Notes: generated by a model not told the origin, from the sequence alone. DNA of 64,000 bases from Morella rubra (GCA_003952965.2 CM025849.1:11623861-11687860); one strand, 5' to 3'; positions 40,032 to 52,967 are shown, counted from the first letter of the stretch. Numbers and translations: made by a program.

Positions 40032-43000
40032 ATGATGATCAGGTGCTTGCTTTTCATTTCCTTGTTGATCCATTCAACTTCAGGGCAAAAGTCTCCAGAG
40101 ACTCCATCAAAGAAATGGCTCACTTTAAACGGTAATACTTCGATTATTTCTTAATTCAATTCAATTTAATTTATTCGAACTTGGAGCCATGTTGAATTCA
40201 AAGGAAAAAGGGGAAAAAAAGGCTGGATATTATCTACTGATAGCCAATTAACTATCCACTCTGACTTGGTTGCAGGTGAACGGCCCCTTGTAATAGCACG
40301 AGGTGGGTTCTCGGGACTGTTTCCCGAGTCCAGCTCCTTTGCGAATCAAATGGCACAGGCTTTAAGTTTGCCAGACATGGTTGCGTTCTGCAACCTGCAA
40401 CTGACAAAAGATGGTATCGGTATATGCCTCTCGGATATTAGGCTTGATAGCTCAACCAATATAGCACTTGTATACCCAAACGGCCAGAAGACTTACGATG
40501 TAAATGGAAAGAAAGTGAATGGGTGGTTTTCTGTGGATTATACAATCGATCAGTTATTCAACAATGTATCATGTAAGTCTCAAACACTTTGCATTGCTGC
40601 TATTTCTTGGTATGATATTGCATGCAGATTTTTGCAGCTACAGCCATGGACGCAGGTGTTTAAAGAACTCGAAGCATTAAAAGCTCGATTTATATCTTCA
40701 CAAGTAACTCTTTTTGTATGTTTTTTGCCTTTTTATGATCGTTTTAACAGTGACCCAGGGCATACTGTCTCGACCAAGTTTGTTTGATTTACAAGCAGCC
40801 TGTATCTACTGTTGAAGATGTAACAGGAATTAAACCGGCCCAATTTTGGTTGAATGTTCAGGTCCTCTCTCTCTCTCTCATCTATAAACTAATCATTCCT
40901 AAGAGAGACTCGTTTGCAAGAAAAGTGCTCTCTGCACATTTCACACTGGGATTCTCTTGCTGTTCTTTAAATTGACTTTTGAGGTTTTGGCATGCAGTAT
41001 GATTCATTCTATACAAAACACAGCTCAGTGCAGCATCATATGTTCAAAAGGCAATGAGATTGATGGGCGTCCATTACCTTTCATCGCCTGAGATCGGTTT
41101 CTTGAAGAGCATGAATGGGAAAGTGAACGCAGCCAGGACAAAGCTCATCTTCCAGGTCCTCAGTGCAGATGAGATTGAACCCTCGACAAAGAAGAAGTAT
41201 GGTTCACTGCTGCAGGATCTTGCCTCGATCAAATCATTTGCATCTGGGATCCTTGTCCCCAAAGAATACATATGGCCAGTACAGGCAAACAAGTATTTGG
41301 GAGCTTCTACTAGCCTCGTGTCGGATGCTCATAAACAACGACTAGAAGTATTTGCTTCTGGTTTCGCCAATGATGTTGTTACAAGCTATAATTACAGCTA
41401 CGATCCTACAAATGAATACCTTCAGTTTGTCGATAATTCCGATTTTTCTGTTGATGGAGTCCTTACAGATTTCTCTCCTACAGCATCAGAAGCCATTGGT
41501 GAGACAATCTATCTGTCATACCTCCTCTCCATTCCTTTAAAATTTCCTTAGACGTGTTGTGCGATCACAATTGAAAAAGAAAATCCAGTAATGGGGATCC
41601 AAACCTTGGAAGCCTGAGTATAAATTGTTAATTCCAATGGTTCTCGAGTAATGGTCTGACCCTTCCAATGCTCTTTCTTGGTGCAGGATGCTTTGCAAAT
41701 AACAAGAATGTTACCAAGCCCACCAAAGGTTGTGCCTTAAATCTTTCACAGAGCACATGACCACCTTAAAAGATCCTCTATCTTTCTAACAATATCAAGA
41801 ACAAGCTTCAATTGTGAACAACAACTCTCTGCATTTTCAGGAAAACCTTTGATCATCAGTAAAAATGGAGCAAGTGGCATTTATCCTGCCTGCACTGATC
41901 TTGCTTATCAGCAAGCAGTAGATGATGGGGCAGATATAATAGACTGCTCAGTTCAAATGTCAAAAGATGGAGTTGCCTTTTGCTCGGATACAGCAGACTC
42001 ATGGGAGATACCACTGCAGTACTACTTTCATTTCTCAGGTCCCAGAGTCCAACCCAAGGGCTGGAGTCTTTTCATTCGACTTCATGGAGGAAAAAATAAA
42101 CCTTTGAAGCGTAAACTTCTTCAGAACTTTTCCATACACATCACACATGAGCTTCTCATCGTACTTATACCCAAAACTCTCATATTGCAGCTCAAATCGC
42201 CAGTGTTTCCCAGGACTTTCAAAGAAACCCAGCATACAAGAATGCCGGTAAATTTACCACCCTTTCTGAGTTTCTGGAGTTAGCTAAAGCAAAAGCAGTT
42301 TCTGGAGTTTTGATCAACATACAGGTACGTTTCAACTCTGCTCATAATAGACTCCTTTTCATAAGCATCATTGTTCATCACGTCGAATCTATCCAAATCA
42401 ATATATAAACTATTCTTGTTCTTGTTTCAGCTCTAAAGCTCTCCTATATATAACCAATACACTGACACCTGCCTTCTTTCTCAGAATGCTGCTTACCTAG
42501 CATCAAAGCAGGGGCTTGACATTGTAGGTGTTGTTAGTACTGCATTGAGCAATGCCACCTTCGACAAGCAATCCACTCAACATGTCTTGATCCAATCCGA
42601 TGACACTTCAGTGCTGTCCAAGTTTACGAATGTCCCAACCTACAAACGGGTGTTGTTACTCGACGAGAAAATAGGCGATGCACCCAAACAGCCAGTGCAG
42701 GAAATCAAGAAGTTCGCTCATGCAGTTGCTATTACACGAACATCCGTCGTGGATATCGATAATTACTTCACCACGGCTTTGACAAATGTTGTTGGGGAGT
42801 TCCAGAAAGCAAATATCTCAGTCTATGTCTATGTTCTGAGGAATGAGTTCATCACACTCGCGTTTGACTATTACTCAGACCCTATTGTGGAGATTGCTAC
42901 TTTAGTCGGAGGAGCCAGAGTTGATGGGATCATAACAGAGTTCCCCGGAACTGCTAGTAAATATATGAGTAAGTATTACAGTTCCAACATTGAATCCCTA

Positions 43001-43361
43001 CTTTGGGCCGCAGAATTAGATGAGATGCTTCACACCTTGCTCTATTTTGGTATTTGCAGGAAGCCCATGTACCAACTCAGATAACCCCGACTACAACATC
43101 CTACCAGCTCAAGCAGGTTCCCTGCTTTCCTTGGTGCCCCCGGAAGTACAGCCTCCAGCAGCAACCCCTCTTCCACCCCTTCAAGTTTCTGACGTTGTTG
43201 ACCCACCACTACCTGCGGTAGCCAAGCTCACCACCGCTACTTCTCCTTCACCTACTGAACCTCAAGATCAGCGATCCAGTGCATTGGCAAATGCCGCTAA
43301 CGTGGGTCTTTCTCTGGTGTCAGTCATGGTGCTCAGTTTTTTACTATCAATGGGATGCTAA
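40032..43361 (+). pseudogene. SHV3/GDPDL-type glycerophosphodiester phosphodiesterase-like protein gene with frameshifts
   Basis: Eight exons: 40032-40131, 40276-40572, 40751-40861, 40998-41498, 41687-41728, 41841-42324, 42485-42968 and 43060-43361. The start gives MMIRCLLFISLLIHSTSGQ, a signal peptide. Two tandem GDPD-like domains follow: ERPLVIARGGFSGLFPESS.. with TKDGIGICLSD, and [21 protein letters not shown].. with SKDGVAFC. The C-terminus is Pro-rich and ends in a hydrophobic segment (LSLVSVMVLSFLL) expected for GPI anchoring. Family members are cell-surface proteins needed for cellulose deposition and wall assembly. The frame is broken by about one extra base near 40795, a missing base near 41022, missing bases near 41998 and 42020, and an unalignable stretch near 42080-42190. 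Exons 1, 2, 5, 7 and 8 are clean. It is either a young pseudogene or an active gene with consensus errors. Confidence 0.85.
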
Positions 43362-43819
43362 GAGGATGGGGATCAATTATAATCCAGCATGTGTCTGCCT
43401 CTAACTTTCTCTTCCTCTTCTTTTTTAAAATTTAATTCTGTCTGTACTGTATAGTAGACAGTGACATTTAGCTCGGAACATAAAAGGGTCTCTTTGGGTG
43501 CCATATTTTTACATATTAATTAAGATTCGGCATAGAGGACAAATTTCTCAACTTTACGGTGATTTTTAATGGACATAAATAAGCAATAAAATATTTCACC
43601 GAATTTTCATTGAAAGGAAATGCCAAATATGGAAGAAAATAAAAAGTTCACATTTTTTGCCTCAAATTTGAACGCTTCTCTGCGTAAATTCAGAGGAACG
43701 AAGACGAAAACTCGACGAACAGAGAGGTCACAAATGAAAATCAACAGCTAAAATAGAGTTAAATCAACACGTACAAAAAAAGAGAAAAAAATGTGACAAA
43801 GAAATGACAGGGAGGGAGA

Positions 43820-44200
43820 GAGAGGCTCAGATTCGGGTGTTCCAAGAAAACGAGAGGATGTAACCGCCATGGCTGCGACAAAGAGCAGAGGTGCATGTGG
43901 AAAAAGTACAGAACAGTCGTTTTCCCACAGAAAGCGCGCCCAAGTCAGAGTCGCCCAGCCAAAACCGGACCGTCCTTTTCTCGTTCTCAGAATATGAAAG
44001 ACCGAAAACATCATCACCGCCTCGTTGCATTTTCCGGTTTTAAAGAAGAGGAAGAAGAAAAAAAGAAGAAGAAGAGAGATGAGGATCAGAAGGGGAGAAA
44101 GAGAAGAATCATTGGCTCCGCAGGCATTCAGAGAGAAGAAAGGTAGCGAAACAGAGAACACCACTCCAGCCTTTCTCTGAGAGCAGAGCCTCAATCTTCA
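43820..44200. repeat. Diverged duplicated segment, copy 1 (partner at 45250-45685)
   Basis: Shared ordered blocks include GAGGCTCAGATTCG, CCATGGCTGC.ACAAAGAGC, ATCATCACCGCCTC, GGCTCCGCAGGCATTCAGAG and CTCTGAGAGCAGAGCCTCA. On the minus strand both copies carry CT-rich tracts, as in plant 5' leaders. No protein common to the two copies is evident. Confidence 0.75.
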
Positions 44201-45249
44201 CCCCGTATTGAGCATAGACGATCCTCCTTTATCATACCGGGGATGACGAAAAGCCAAGGGGATACGACGGTAATACGAGGGAAGTGAGGGGCCATTCAGT
44301 GTAAAAACGCCCATCAAATGATGGAAATTTCTTGGATTCTAATTTCTTATACTGTTTGATAAAAAGCCGCTGGAACTTGGTAGGATGAAACCCGCCCACA
44401 GACTTCATTGATAAAACCGGCTCACTTCTCAAGCAAGCGTCCATCAAAAGACGAAATTTTTTGCCATCGAAAATCGTTCGACACTGCAATCTCCATGTTG
44501 TCCCATTTTTCGAGATTTGTTTGGCCATATGTTGGGAGTGTTCATTGGATAAATTTTGAAGAATATTTTTAAAATTTTTATTTTATTAAATTTATAAAGT
44601 TATAATATATATGTATAAAAATTAAAATTTAAAAATATATTTATTTTATTAAAAATTTTTATGTCTTAAAATATTGAAAAAACATACTATACTTTTATGA
44701 CCTCTACGAATAATTGCTACCCTGAAAGTTTATTTTTTATTTTTGGTCTGGGCAACAGTACTCTAATGTTATAATTTCATATGTTCTGAAAAGTCGTCAT
44801 CTTCCCAACTCGTTATCGACCAGCGAAATGCCGTTTTCATGGCTTACCAGTAATTATTCGTCTTGAGCCCAAAATAAAAACATAAAATTTATCAATGGAA
44901 GGTCTTAAGAAAATTTTATCCTTCGAGTTATAAGTTTTGTTTTAAAAATATTTTTTGTAATTTTTTAAAGATAGTATAGATTCGAGTTTGGTAAAAAATT
45001 TATTAAAAATTATTAAAGTCTCTAAAAAATTTGTTAAAAATTATTAAAATTTAAAAAAATTATTAGAATTAATAAGAAAGTGATGGTTAAAATATTTTGA
45101 AAATGTTTTAAAACCAATTCAAACATAACCATAACTTTTTCTTTGCTTTTAGTAAATAAAATGCGCAGAAAACTCTTCAGGGATCAGGAAAAAGGAAAAA
45201 GAATTGGATCAATAGAGAAATGTGGAAAAATAGGTCACGAGGGAAAGAC

Positions 45250-45474
45250 ACGGCGAGGCTCAGATTCGCCTTTTCTCAGACAAAGAAGGAAGAGCCCTGT
45301 CCCGTCCATGGCTGCAACAAAGAGCTGCCCGCGTAAATGGGCATGATACTCATTATATACGGGAAGCTCGGAGTCGCCCCGCCAAGAAGACGGGACCTTG
45401 CTCAGTGTCTGATTTACACACTCAAAATATCATCACCGCCTCATCACATTCGATTACAGAACCAAAGAAAGAGA

Positions 45475-45515
<41 letters not shown>

Positions 45516-45685
45516 GACAGACAGAGAGAGAGAGAGAGAGAGAGAGAGGGTAAACATGTACGTATGTGCGTCGAGGGCAGTTAGGGTAATTAAGAATAAT
45601 CATCGGCTCCGCAGGCATTCAGAGAAGGGGCATCCGCCCAGTGGACGCCGCAGCCTCTCTGAGAGCAGAGCCTCATTCTTAAACT
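45250..45685. repeat. Diverged duplicated segment, copy 2 (partner at 43820-44200)
   Basis: It contains the same ordered blocks as copy 1, with an inserted GA-rich microsatellite. The interval 44201-45249 between the copies is AT-rich, without a recognised gene. A 98-codon minus-strand frame at 44232-44528 is unassigned. The interval 45686-46960 also has no supported gene. Confidence 0.75.
45473..45549. repeat. Compound (GA)n / (GATA)n-like microsatellite
   Basis: GA dinucleotides are interrupted by AGAGAT and ACAG variants within duplicated segment copy 2. Confidence 0.9.
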
Positions 45686-46960
45686 AATGAGAGTGTACCC
45701 TAGGTGAGGGACTCCGCGCGCTATTTGTAGCGCCTTCCCAGCTTCCCTCATCTATCCACCGTCATATTTTTGTTCCGCGTTTACCCTTCGTTATTCATCG
45801 CATAGATCGGAGTAGCGTGGCAGTGAGGAGGGCGTTCTGGTCAAATACTTATTGAATTTGCGATTAATTTGTTTAATCCGATTTGCTATTCGGATTATGT
45901 TTTATTTAACACCAACGTTTTTCTTTTTACTTATATATGTATATTGTATAAACTTCCGACGAACAAATTCAATTCATTTAATGATTTGCTAAGGACAAAA
46001 AAATTCGACTCAAATATTTTACAAATTTTCTGAGTTTGGCAAACACCACTCAAACGAGTTTGGATTACATAATATTGTTACTCAGTGCTGAGCTTATAAC
46101 AAATAAGCTCAAATTCGGACTTAAATTGATGCAATGGGGTTGGGGGTGCCCCACTCGCCGGGGTTTACCAAACGGGTGGGCCCGAAAGGCTCTGCCTTGG
46201 ATGGATTTTAAAAAAAAAGTGAGCTCGATAGATACTACCTTGGCCCTGTCAAGTTCGTCTATATTTAGTTCCTCTTGTAATGCTGTCATGGCGTATCTCT
46301 TTTAATTTTGAAAATATCTCCTGATCATTTCCAGTCTTTCATATTGAAGGGAAACTGTCAGTCCTTGCATTTCTGGAAGAGCTTTAGACTGAAGCAAAAC
46401 CTTATTAACTAGCACTTTCGTTGTTTGGGTTGGCAGGAAAAGTTGAGAAGTTCCATTCAGGGAATAGACTTATTGGGTTAGCCTCATTTTTCATAGCATC
46501 AAGCAGGCCAACTTTTGCCCAGAAAGGAAGAAAAAGAAGATGCAGGTGAACCTCCAATTCCAATTGCACACCAGTAGCAAGCTGGAAAGAAAGACACTAC
46601 ATAATGGTGGATCAAAAGTTCTGCAACTGAATTGAAGAAGATCATTTACACTATCCATTTTTCCTGATATAGGTACCATTTTATAGCAAACAAATGGCAA
46701 TTGATTACAAATTTATAACAACCAAAGAATAAAGCTAATAATGGCTATAACGAGCACTTTTTGTGAAGTTTTCACTGATCTGGCTCAGGCTTGTTTAGAA
46801 CAAATAGCATCGTGGCAGGAAAATTCGTTTCAAAATAGGGGGACTAAAACCAAAACCAAAAACCAAAACCAAAACAAAAACAGAAAAAACAAAAATGTTG
46901 GATCTGATTGCATCATGGCTCCACACAACAGGTGAAGTTTGTTCCTCGTAAGTGAGAGTT

Positions 46961-49900
46961 TTAGATGACCTCCTTACCCCTCTGCTGAAGTACAGTTCTA
47001 TGCACAACTTCCCCAGCCGTGGAAATGAAGTAGGTTACCTGCAATAAAACAATTGAATCAGTTCGTTTTTCAGACAAGAGCTTTAGACAAGAATGATAGG
47101 CATCCAGGCATTTCATGAATGTTGAATTTGTCTGTGATCCACAGAGGGCTTAGGTGATTGCGGTTTTCCTTTCAAGTTACACAAATATATTTAGGACATT
47201 CATAATGAATAAAGATAGGTTACCCACAATCTCTAGTGAGCTGACTTTGTGAAGAAGAAATCCATTAACCAAATCTCTGAGGAATGCAAAACAGAGAAGA
47301 AGTCAGGGAAAGGTTGCATTTGTGATGTAAAAGTAGAAGCGTAGCGAAAAAAAAAAAAAAAAACAAGTGATGTAAAAGGTAGAAGAATTAGAACTTAAAG
47401 TGGAGGTAATTACCCATTGAAGGCTGGTCTTCCATTCACAGATGCCACATAGGATTCATTCTCTCTTGAGCCCGGATTCCCAATGTAAGCTATTTTTCCA
47501 TGATGGATATGGTTAGTGCAACCCTGTCCACTTAGGTACATATTCTAGAGACAGTACAAGAGTTAGTAGTCAGTTTTGCTATTACATTCCAAACTGATGC
47601 AGATACAAAAATTCAACTCCAGTAGGACTACACCTAGAAACATAAAAAATAATAATCTGATACTTACAACTCCAAATCTAACAAAAATATGGTGTAGAGA
47701 CTCATAAAATTTGTGTGCCTCCATTTGCTCTTTGTTCTCATCACAAACAACCAACGGATGAAATCCAACAACCATGCACCTAGAGTTACAAAGGATAAGA
47801 GAGCCATTCAGTGATTCAAAGGCATAATACCCATTGGAAATCAATATTAAAGCTTTCATATGTCTGTACCACTAAAGGTCCAATTTTATGTAAGAAACAG
47901 AAAGAGTGGCTGAATATTACAAATTCCATACCAAAACTTGTGTTATTTAAAAGAGGAAGCCAAACAGTTTATAAGAAGATGTTCATCTTAAAATAGCCGA
48001 AATGGAACAAAATATACACTTTTATAGCTTCTGTTTTGGTCTAAAACCTGCTAGTTCTGAAGAGCACAAGCCCTATAAACAGCCAATACAAGATACATTA
48101 GTTTTACCAGTTACTACTGACTTCTTCTAGTGTCTGTGTCAGCCAATGTAACTGATCTTGTCCAATTTCACCTGATGATCCTGGAAGCATTAAATCCTTC
48201 AGGAAAAAATAAAAATAAAACCCAAGTAAGAGAAGATCAATTGAAAATTCATGGCAATTAAATAGTTCACCAATAATTGGACAACACTACCTATTTGCTA
48301 CTTAGAAGATGAAGATATGTGCTGATAGCATAGATTGCATACTACAAACTACATGAAAACAAGTCATTAACCAACTTCAATGAGCTGAACATTGAGTTGG
48401 AGATACTCAATCTAGGTCATAGGCAATAGAGAAAAAATGAGAAGCAGGAATTGACAAATGAACAGCTCACAAAGTAGCATCTTCCTTAATTACAATCAAC
48501 AACAAAACAATAACTACAAAAGTAACACTCCCGATATAGCAGCAGCATAATCCTATCTATACAATATCTAACCTTCAAACTGACTTCATAACATTATCAA
48601 GTGACACCTTTTGCATGAACATGGCCATCTTGAACTTGTAAATCATGTACCGTTGTATTTTCCTTTTTAAGTTCACTCAGCATTTCATATGGATTTTAAG
48701 TTTTCTTCCCATCATTAGCTTTAGCAATTGCATCTCCCCCCTTTTAAATCAATGCTTAAATTATCTTCAAGAAACCAAACTGGGAATCAGTAAATAGCAA
48801 TACCCACAAGTTTCCTGAATCTCCTCCCTGTTATGAACTCAATCAATTACCATAACCCTCGTATAAAAAGCGAGGTGTTGCTGTAGACTAAAAATCCCAT
48901 CTATTCCTCATAGTTGGATGATATAAATGATTATTGCAGGCTATTCCTTGCCATGTCTTAGTCATACGGCTGTTGCGCCCAGGCTAGAACCTGGGTTGAT
49001 TGGCTAAGATCCCAGAACAGTAATGCAAGAGTGAGCAAGGTAAAACTTGTAATTTATACAAGTTAGCCCAGGATTTCATAGGCCTAGGAGCCCAAGAAAT
49101 CAGCTTAAACTGTTGTTCCAAGGATCATGTTCTCTAACCCCGAGGGAGAAAACAATGAGAAAAAAAAGGCATAATACCATGACCTAGAGGCTTTGCTAGG
49201 CCTAGTTCATTATGTGAACCAAAAACCAAATTGTGTCGCCAGTGACATCATCACTGTTGGTGGGTACCCCCAGCTCAATGCAAGAATGGGCCAGCTTCTA
49301 TATCTCTCTCTTCAAATGGAAAAAGATTGGCCCCTCTGCTTCAAGAACATCATGCAAGGCTGGAACACCTTTTGAAAGAGGCTGAAACTGGAAATTCAAG
49401 AATAGAAACATGATAGGAAATGCGATTCAATCTTTTTGCTAGACAAGATCAGTGGCTAAGACCTATTTGCAACCCTACCCAAACCCTCTACCACTTGGAG
49501 CTAAAGCCCTTTAATAGCATAAATATTGAATCAAATAAGTGAGCGGTTCTCTAGCTGGTAAGCTACATTTGTGCAGAATGAAAAAACTAGCACGTGTGAG
49601 TGAGATGTATACAGTGGAGGAGCTCAGAGAAGTCAACAGCCAACAAATGAAGGATTCTTTCAGTTCAAGAAACATGTACCTGTAATGACCCAATATCTAC
49701 ACCGATGATGTCTAATGTTGTCCCATGAGGTAGCTTTATCTGCTCGAGGAAGCAACTCACTCCATGTCCTACTGTCGTTCTAGTGGTATACCTACAAGTT
49801 CCAGAAGTATTCATGACTGTTCACTAGAGTCGTTAAGACAAAAGCATTGATTATCAATTTATAGCCTAAGAACCCCATACATTGAAACAAAAACACTAGT

Positions 49901-51346
49901 GTGTGATGCAAATGTACCCAATTCAGAGAACTGACTGCAAGAGAATGGTATACCAGGGAACTTTCAGTGACGGGAAAAGCAGAGTACCCTGAGAAAATTA
50001 AGGTAGGATTGTTGTAACTACTTGGAACCAGTAAAACCAAAATTAATTCAGGACATTAAAAAAATGCTGCTGCTGATGTGATATGCCTGATATCCATCAT
50101 TTTACATTGGAGATGAAAAACAAGTAGATCTTACATTCTGCATGAGTGGGTCATCTTCTCCAAGCTCACTAGTGTTCACCACAAAACTTGCCTTGTATTT
50201 CTTTGCCACTATTTCCATCTTCACGGTCAACAAGAAAATAGCCAGAAAAAGCAACATAGAAAATATTTCAGAGACAACGAAGGAAGCGGCAACATAGTGA
50301 CATCAGATTTGCAGCCAAAGAACACAAAGAGGACATGGTGTAAATTAACCAATAAATAGTAATCAGGCCAAATATGATGAATAACAGAATGAGGGACGGA
50401 GGGAATTAATCGATAAATAGTAAATCAGCCTCGGATATACTTAAATATGATGAAGAAACCTGAAGGAGTGATCGCAATGCTTATACGAGTTCCTTGACCA
50501 TGCCTAAGAATGAACACCCGTATGCAACTTCCAAGATCCGCAGTTAATAGTGTGTCCGTGTGCTAGTTACACAATGGCAAACTAGAGCTGACTAAGTCTC
50601 TGAAAAATCTCAGCTTAATTATAGGACAAACCTTGTTGCTTTGTCACATCCCCGATGAGATGCTAATCAAAGCTTATAATAGGGAAAACAGAGGCTCTTC
50701 ATTCATGTAGCAGAAACTGACCCAGTAATCGCCCATAGGCCATACAATCAATCAAAATTCATTACCCAAGCAAAGTAAAAAAAGTCCTTATTTTTGTAAC
50801 GATATCTTTCACGAAAAAAACAGAGACCAATACGGTCCGGTTGTTGCCAAGAGTGTAGCAAAAGAAGCACAAACGAAGCTGTTAATCGTGCTCACTACGA
50901 TTGTATATCCCTTTGGACCTAGAAGCTCGCTCAATTGAAATTGATTTCATTTTCCACAAACCGAAACAAAATGTACGATGACATACATCAGAACTCCATC
51001 AAACCTTAGAACAAGTAAAGACCAATCTTGCCCACAAAAGAAAAAATGCCAAAATATAAGCCCTCGCAAATTCGAAGAGAACATGATTAACAAGATCAGA
51101 TATATCCAATAGACAAGAGAACTCACTGAGGACAAATCAAAGATTGACCTGTTTCAGAAGATGGGTCTGTTGCTTAAGAGTTCTGAATCCTCCTCTGACA
51201 CTTATGAAGTAAAGATCAAGACCTCTATTCTCACTTCGACTACCGTAAATGGGCTCTTGACGCTGACCCAAGTTTAGAGCAAGAAAGAGAGCAAAGCAGA
51301 GAAACAACTGTGTGAAAATGGTACAGAACCACGAGGGCTTCTCCAT
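46961..51346 (-). CDS. Calcineurin-like metallophosphoesterase-fold protein, 295 aa, metal motifs not conserved
   Basis: Nine exons: 51346-51149, 50218-50135, 49988-49954, 49791-49680, 48196-48108, 47779-47668, 47544-47414, 47276-47228 and 47038-46961. All are GT-AG with consistent phases. The N-terminus MEKPSWFCTIFTQLFLCFAL is a signal peptide or anchor, so the protein should enter the secretory pathway. Family resemblance lies in WYTTRTT, LDIIGVDIGSLQ, GQDQLHWLTQTLE, MVVGFHPLVVCDEN, KFYESLHHIF and YLSGQGC. In purple acid phosphatase relatives the last two correspond to the metal-binding H and GHxH sites. Here the first His remains (GFHP), but GHxH is GQGC, and I see no GD...GNH(D/E) signatures near the N-terminus. 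It is probably a non-catalytic or divergent plant member. The ABCI1 gene lies downstream of its start region in the same orientation, with 0.9 kb between 51346 and 52287. Confidence 0.85.
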
Positions 51347-52286
51347 TTTCTCGGAGTTCAGAACTCTTAATCTATTTGCTTTCAGAGTTCTCAGCGTTAC
51401 AGGCTCATAGTTGTCAGATCTGGATGTATCAAACAGTCTTACTTCTGTGATAGGGCGAGCGAAGGATGTCTGTGTGCATGCAAGCCTCAACGGAGGAGAA
51501 GGACAAAGAAATTGCACGTGGAGAAAGGGAGTTCCTATTTGGTCTATGTATATGTACACGCAATTGTATATTATATGTGTTTCCTTTGTCTTGTTATTTA
51601 CAATCATTGGTCATAAGCAGTCCTATAGCAGATCCAATCGTCATCATCAAACTTACCCACAAAAAAGAAAAAAAATCATCATCATCATTCAATTGATTTC
51701 AACGTTACGTCTGTTGCTGAAAGTGACGCCATGTTGTTTTGCACATGCGCTGTTGGTCGGTTGTTCCATGGAATTCGATGGGCATAAATCATGTAGTACC
51801 AAGTAAAGTAGAAGCATCAAAGAGATTGTGGGTCACATGTAAAAGTCAAGTAGTTCCTCAATTGCAGGGTAGAAAAAAGCACGAGGTTTCAGCACCATGT
51901 ACTAGGATATAGGTTAAAAGGATGCAACTTGGAAACCCATTTTACAAGCAGGCCAAGGCATAGGCTTGTACTATGCCATAGCTTATCAGTTAGAACTAGA
52001 AGGCATGCATTTTAAATTTGGATTCGCATGAGTTCCAAATCTAGGCTGCAGACAATTCCTGTCAGTCCCACTGTGACGATTTCTTCAGTAATAGGAAAGA
52101 GATACGGATATCAACTGAACACAGGTCCAGTACCATAGTAATACACGGTTTACCAGAGCTTAAGACGGCAAAGATACAAGTAGAAATGTAAAAGGCAAAA
52201 AAAGAACCAGAGATGATATTTTGTGTCTGCAATGGCAGGGTTTCTTCTCTGGGTTTATGTCAAACAATAGTGGCATTGTATTAGAA
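51347..52286. other. Spacer between metallophosphoesterase and ABCI1 genes
   Basis: It contains the probable promoter and leader of the gene starting at 51346 and the 3' flank of ABCI1. Short frames on both strands (for example 51411-51806) have no recognised content. Confidence 0.4.
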
Positions 52287-52967
52287 TTATTTCCGATCAA
52301 GCATATCTACCAATGTCATCCTTCTTGGAAACCTTGGTGGCAGCCTCAGATACATGGCGTCTTCAATCCCGATAGGGAGATGTGTTGCCGCAATCACAAT
52401 TCCACCCTTCTTTCGGTGCTCGGAAATGATATACTCAAGTAACTTCACCCCCTCATCATCTAGGGCAACAGAAGGCTCATCAAGCAACCAAATTGGCCGA
52501 TCAATTGCCAGCAACCTTGCAAGTTGCAGTCTCTTCCGCTGGCCCATTGACAGCAATCTTGCCTTCTCCTTTGCTAACCGTCCAAGCCCCATCAGCTCCA
52601 GTGCAGGTAAAGACTTACCCTGCTTGCCTTCAAGAAGTTCAAACCACTGGACATTGTCAATAACTGTAAAATTGTCTTTGACTGCATCTTTCAGTGTGAG
52701 CCAATTGAGCTGAAGCTTGTACTGGTGGAACACTCCTGATTGTGTAACGTCATGACCATTCCATAGGATCTCACCTGCAGAAGGCCGAGAAAATCCAGCT
52801 AACATACGGAGGAAAGTTGTCTTTCCTGAGCCATTGGTGCCCATTAGCACAAGTGCCCCTCCGTCATGAATGGAGACGTTCACATGTCGCAAAATTTGCT
52901 GGGCATTTCTCATGCAAGAGACATTGTTGAGGAGAAGACGAGGAAGTGGTGGTCTTCTGAGAGACAT
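52287..52967 (-). CDS. ABCI1: ABC transporter I family member 1, CcmA-type ATPase, 226 aa
   Basis: A single coding exon; the ATG at 52967 gives MSLRRPPLPRLLLNNVSCMR, matching the family's usual start. Walker A GTNGSGKTT (residues 43-51), signature LSMGQRKRLQLAR (139-151), Walker B IWLLDEP (159-165) and the switch His in ATHLP are all intact. This is the soluble ATP-binding subunit of the system I cytochrome c maturation ABC complex; in plants it works at the matrix side of the mitochondrial inner membrane with CcmB. Length equals the family norm. An acceptor (GCAG|ATTGAAAG) just upstream at 53041/53040 and a plausible leader donor (CCG|GTGAGT) at 53970/53969 suggest one 5'-UTR intron of about 0.9 kb (53041-53969). 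Confidence 0.95.
   Translation of the reverse strand: MSLRRPPLPRLLLNNVSCMRNAQQILRHVNVSIHDGGALVLMGTNGSGKTTFLRMLAGFSRPSAGEILWNGHDVTQSGVFHQYKLQLNWLTLKDAVKDNFTVIDNVQWFELLEGKQGKSLPALELMGLGRLAKEKARLLSMGQRKRLQLARLLAIDRPIWLLDEPSVALDDEGVKLLEYIISEHRKKGGIVIAATHLPIGIEDAMYLRLPPRFPRRMTLVDMLDRK

Noticed and set aside
43748-44194. 148-codon minus-strand frame
   Set aside because: Low-complexity translation of the CT-rich duplicated segment; its partner copy at 45250 does not preserve it.
44232-44528. 98-codon minus-strand frame beginning MAKQISKNG
   Set aside because: It has an ATG and no low complexity, but no recognised relatives or splice partners; too weak to call.
44530-45130. AT-rich stretch with AAATTTT-type palindromes considered as a MITE
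   Set aside because: Ends do not form a convincing inverted pair and the pattern may come from base composition alone.
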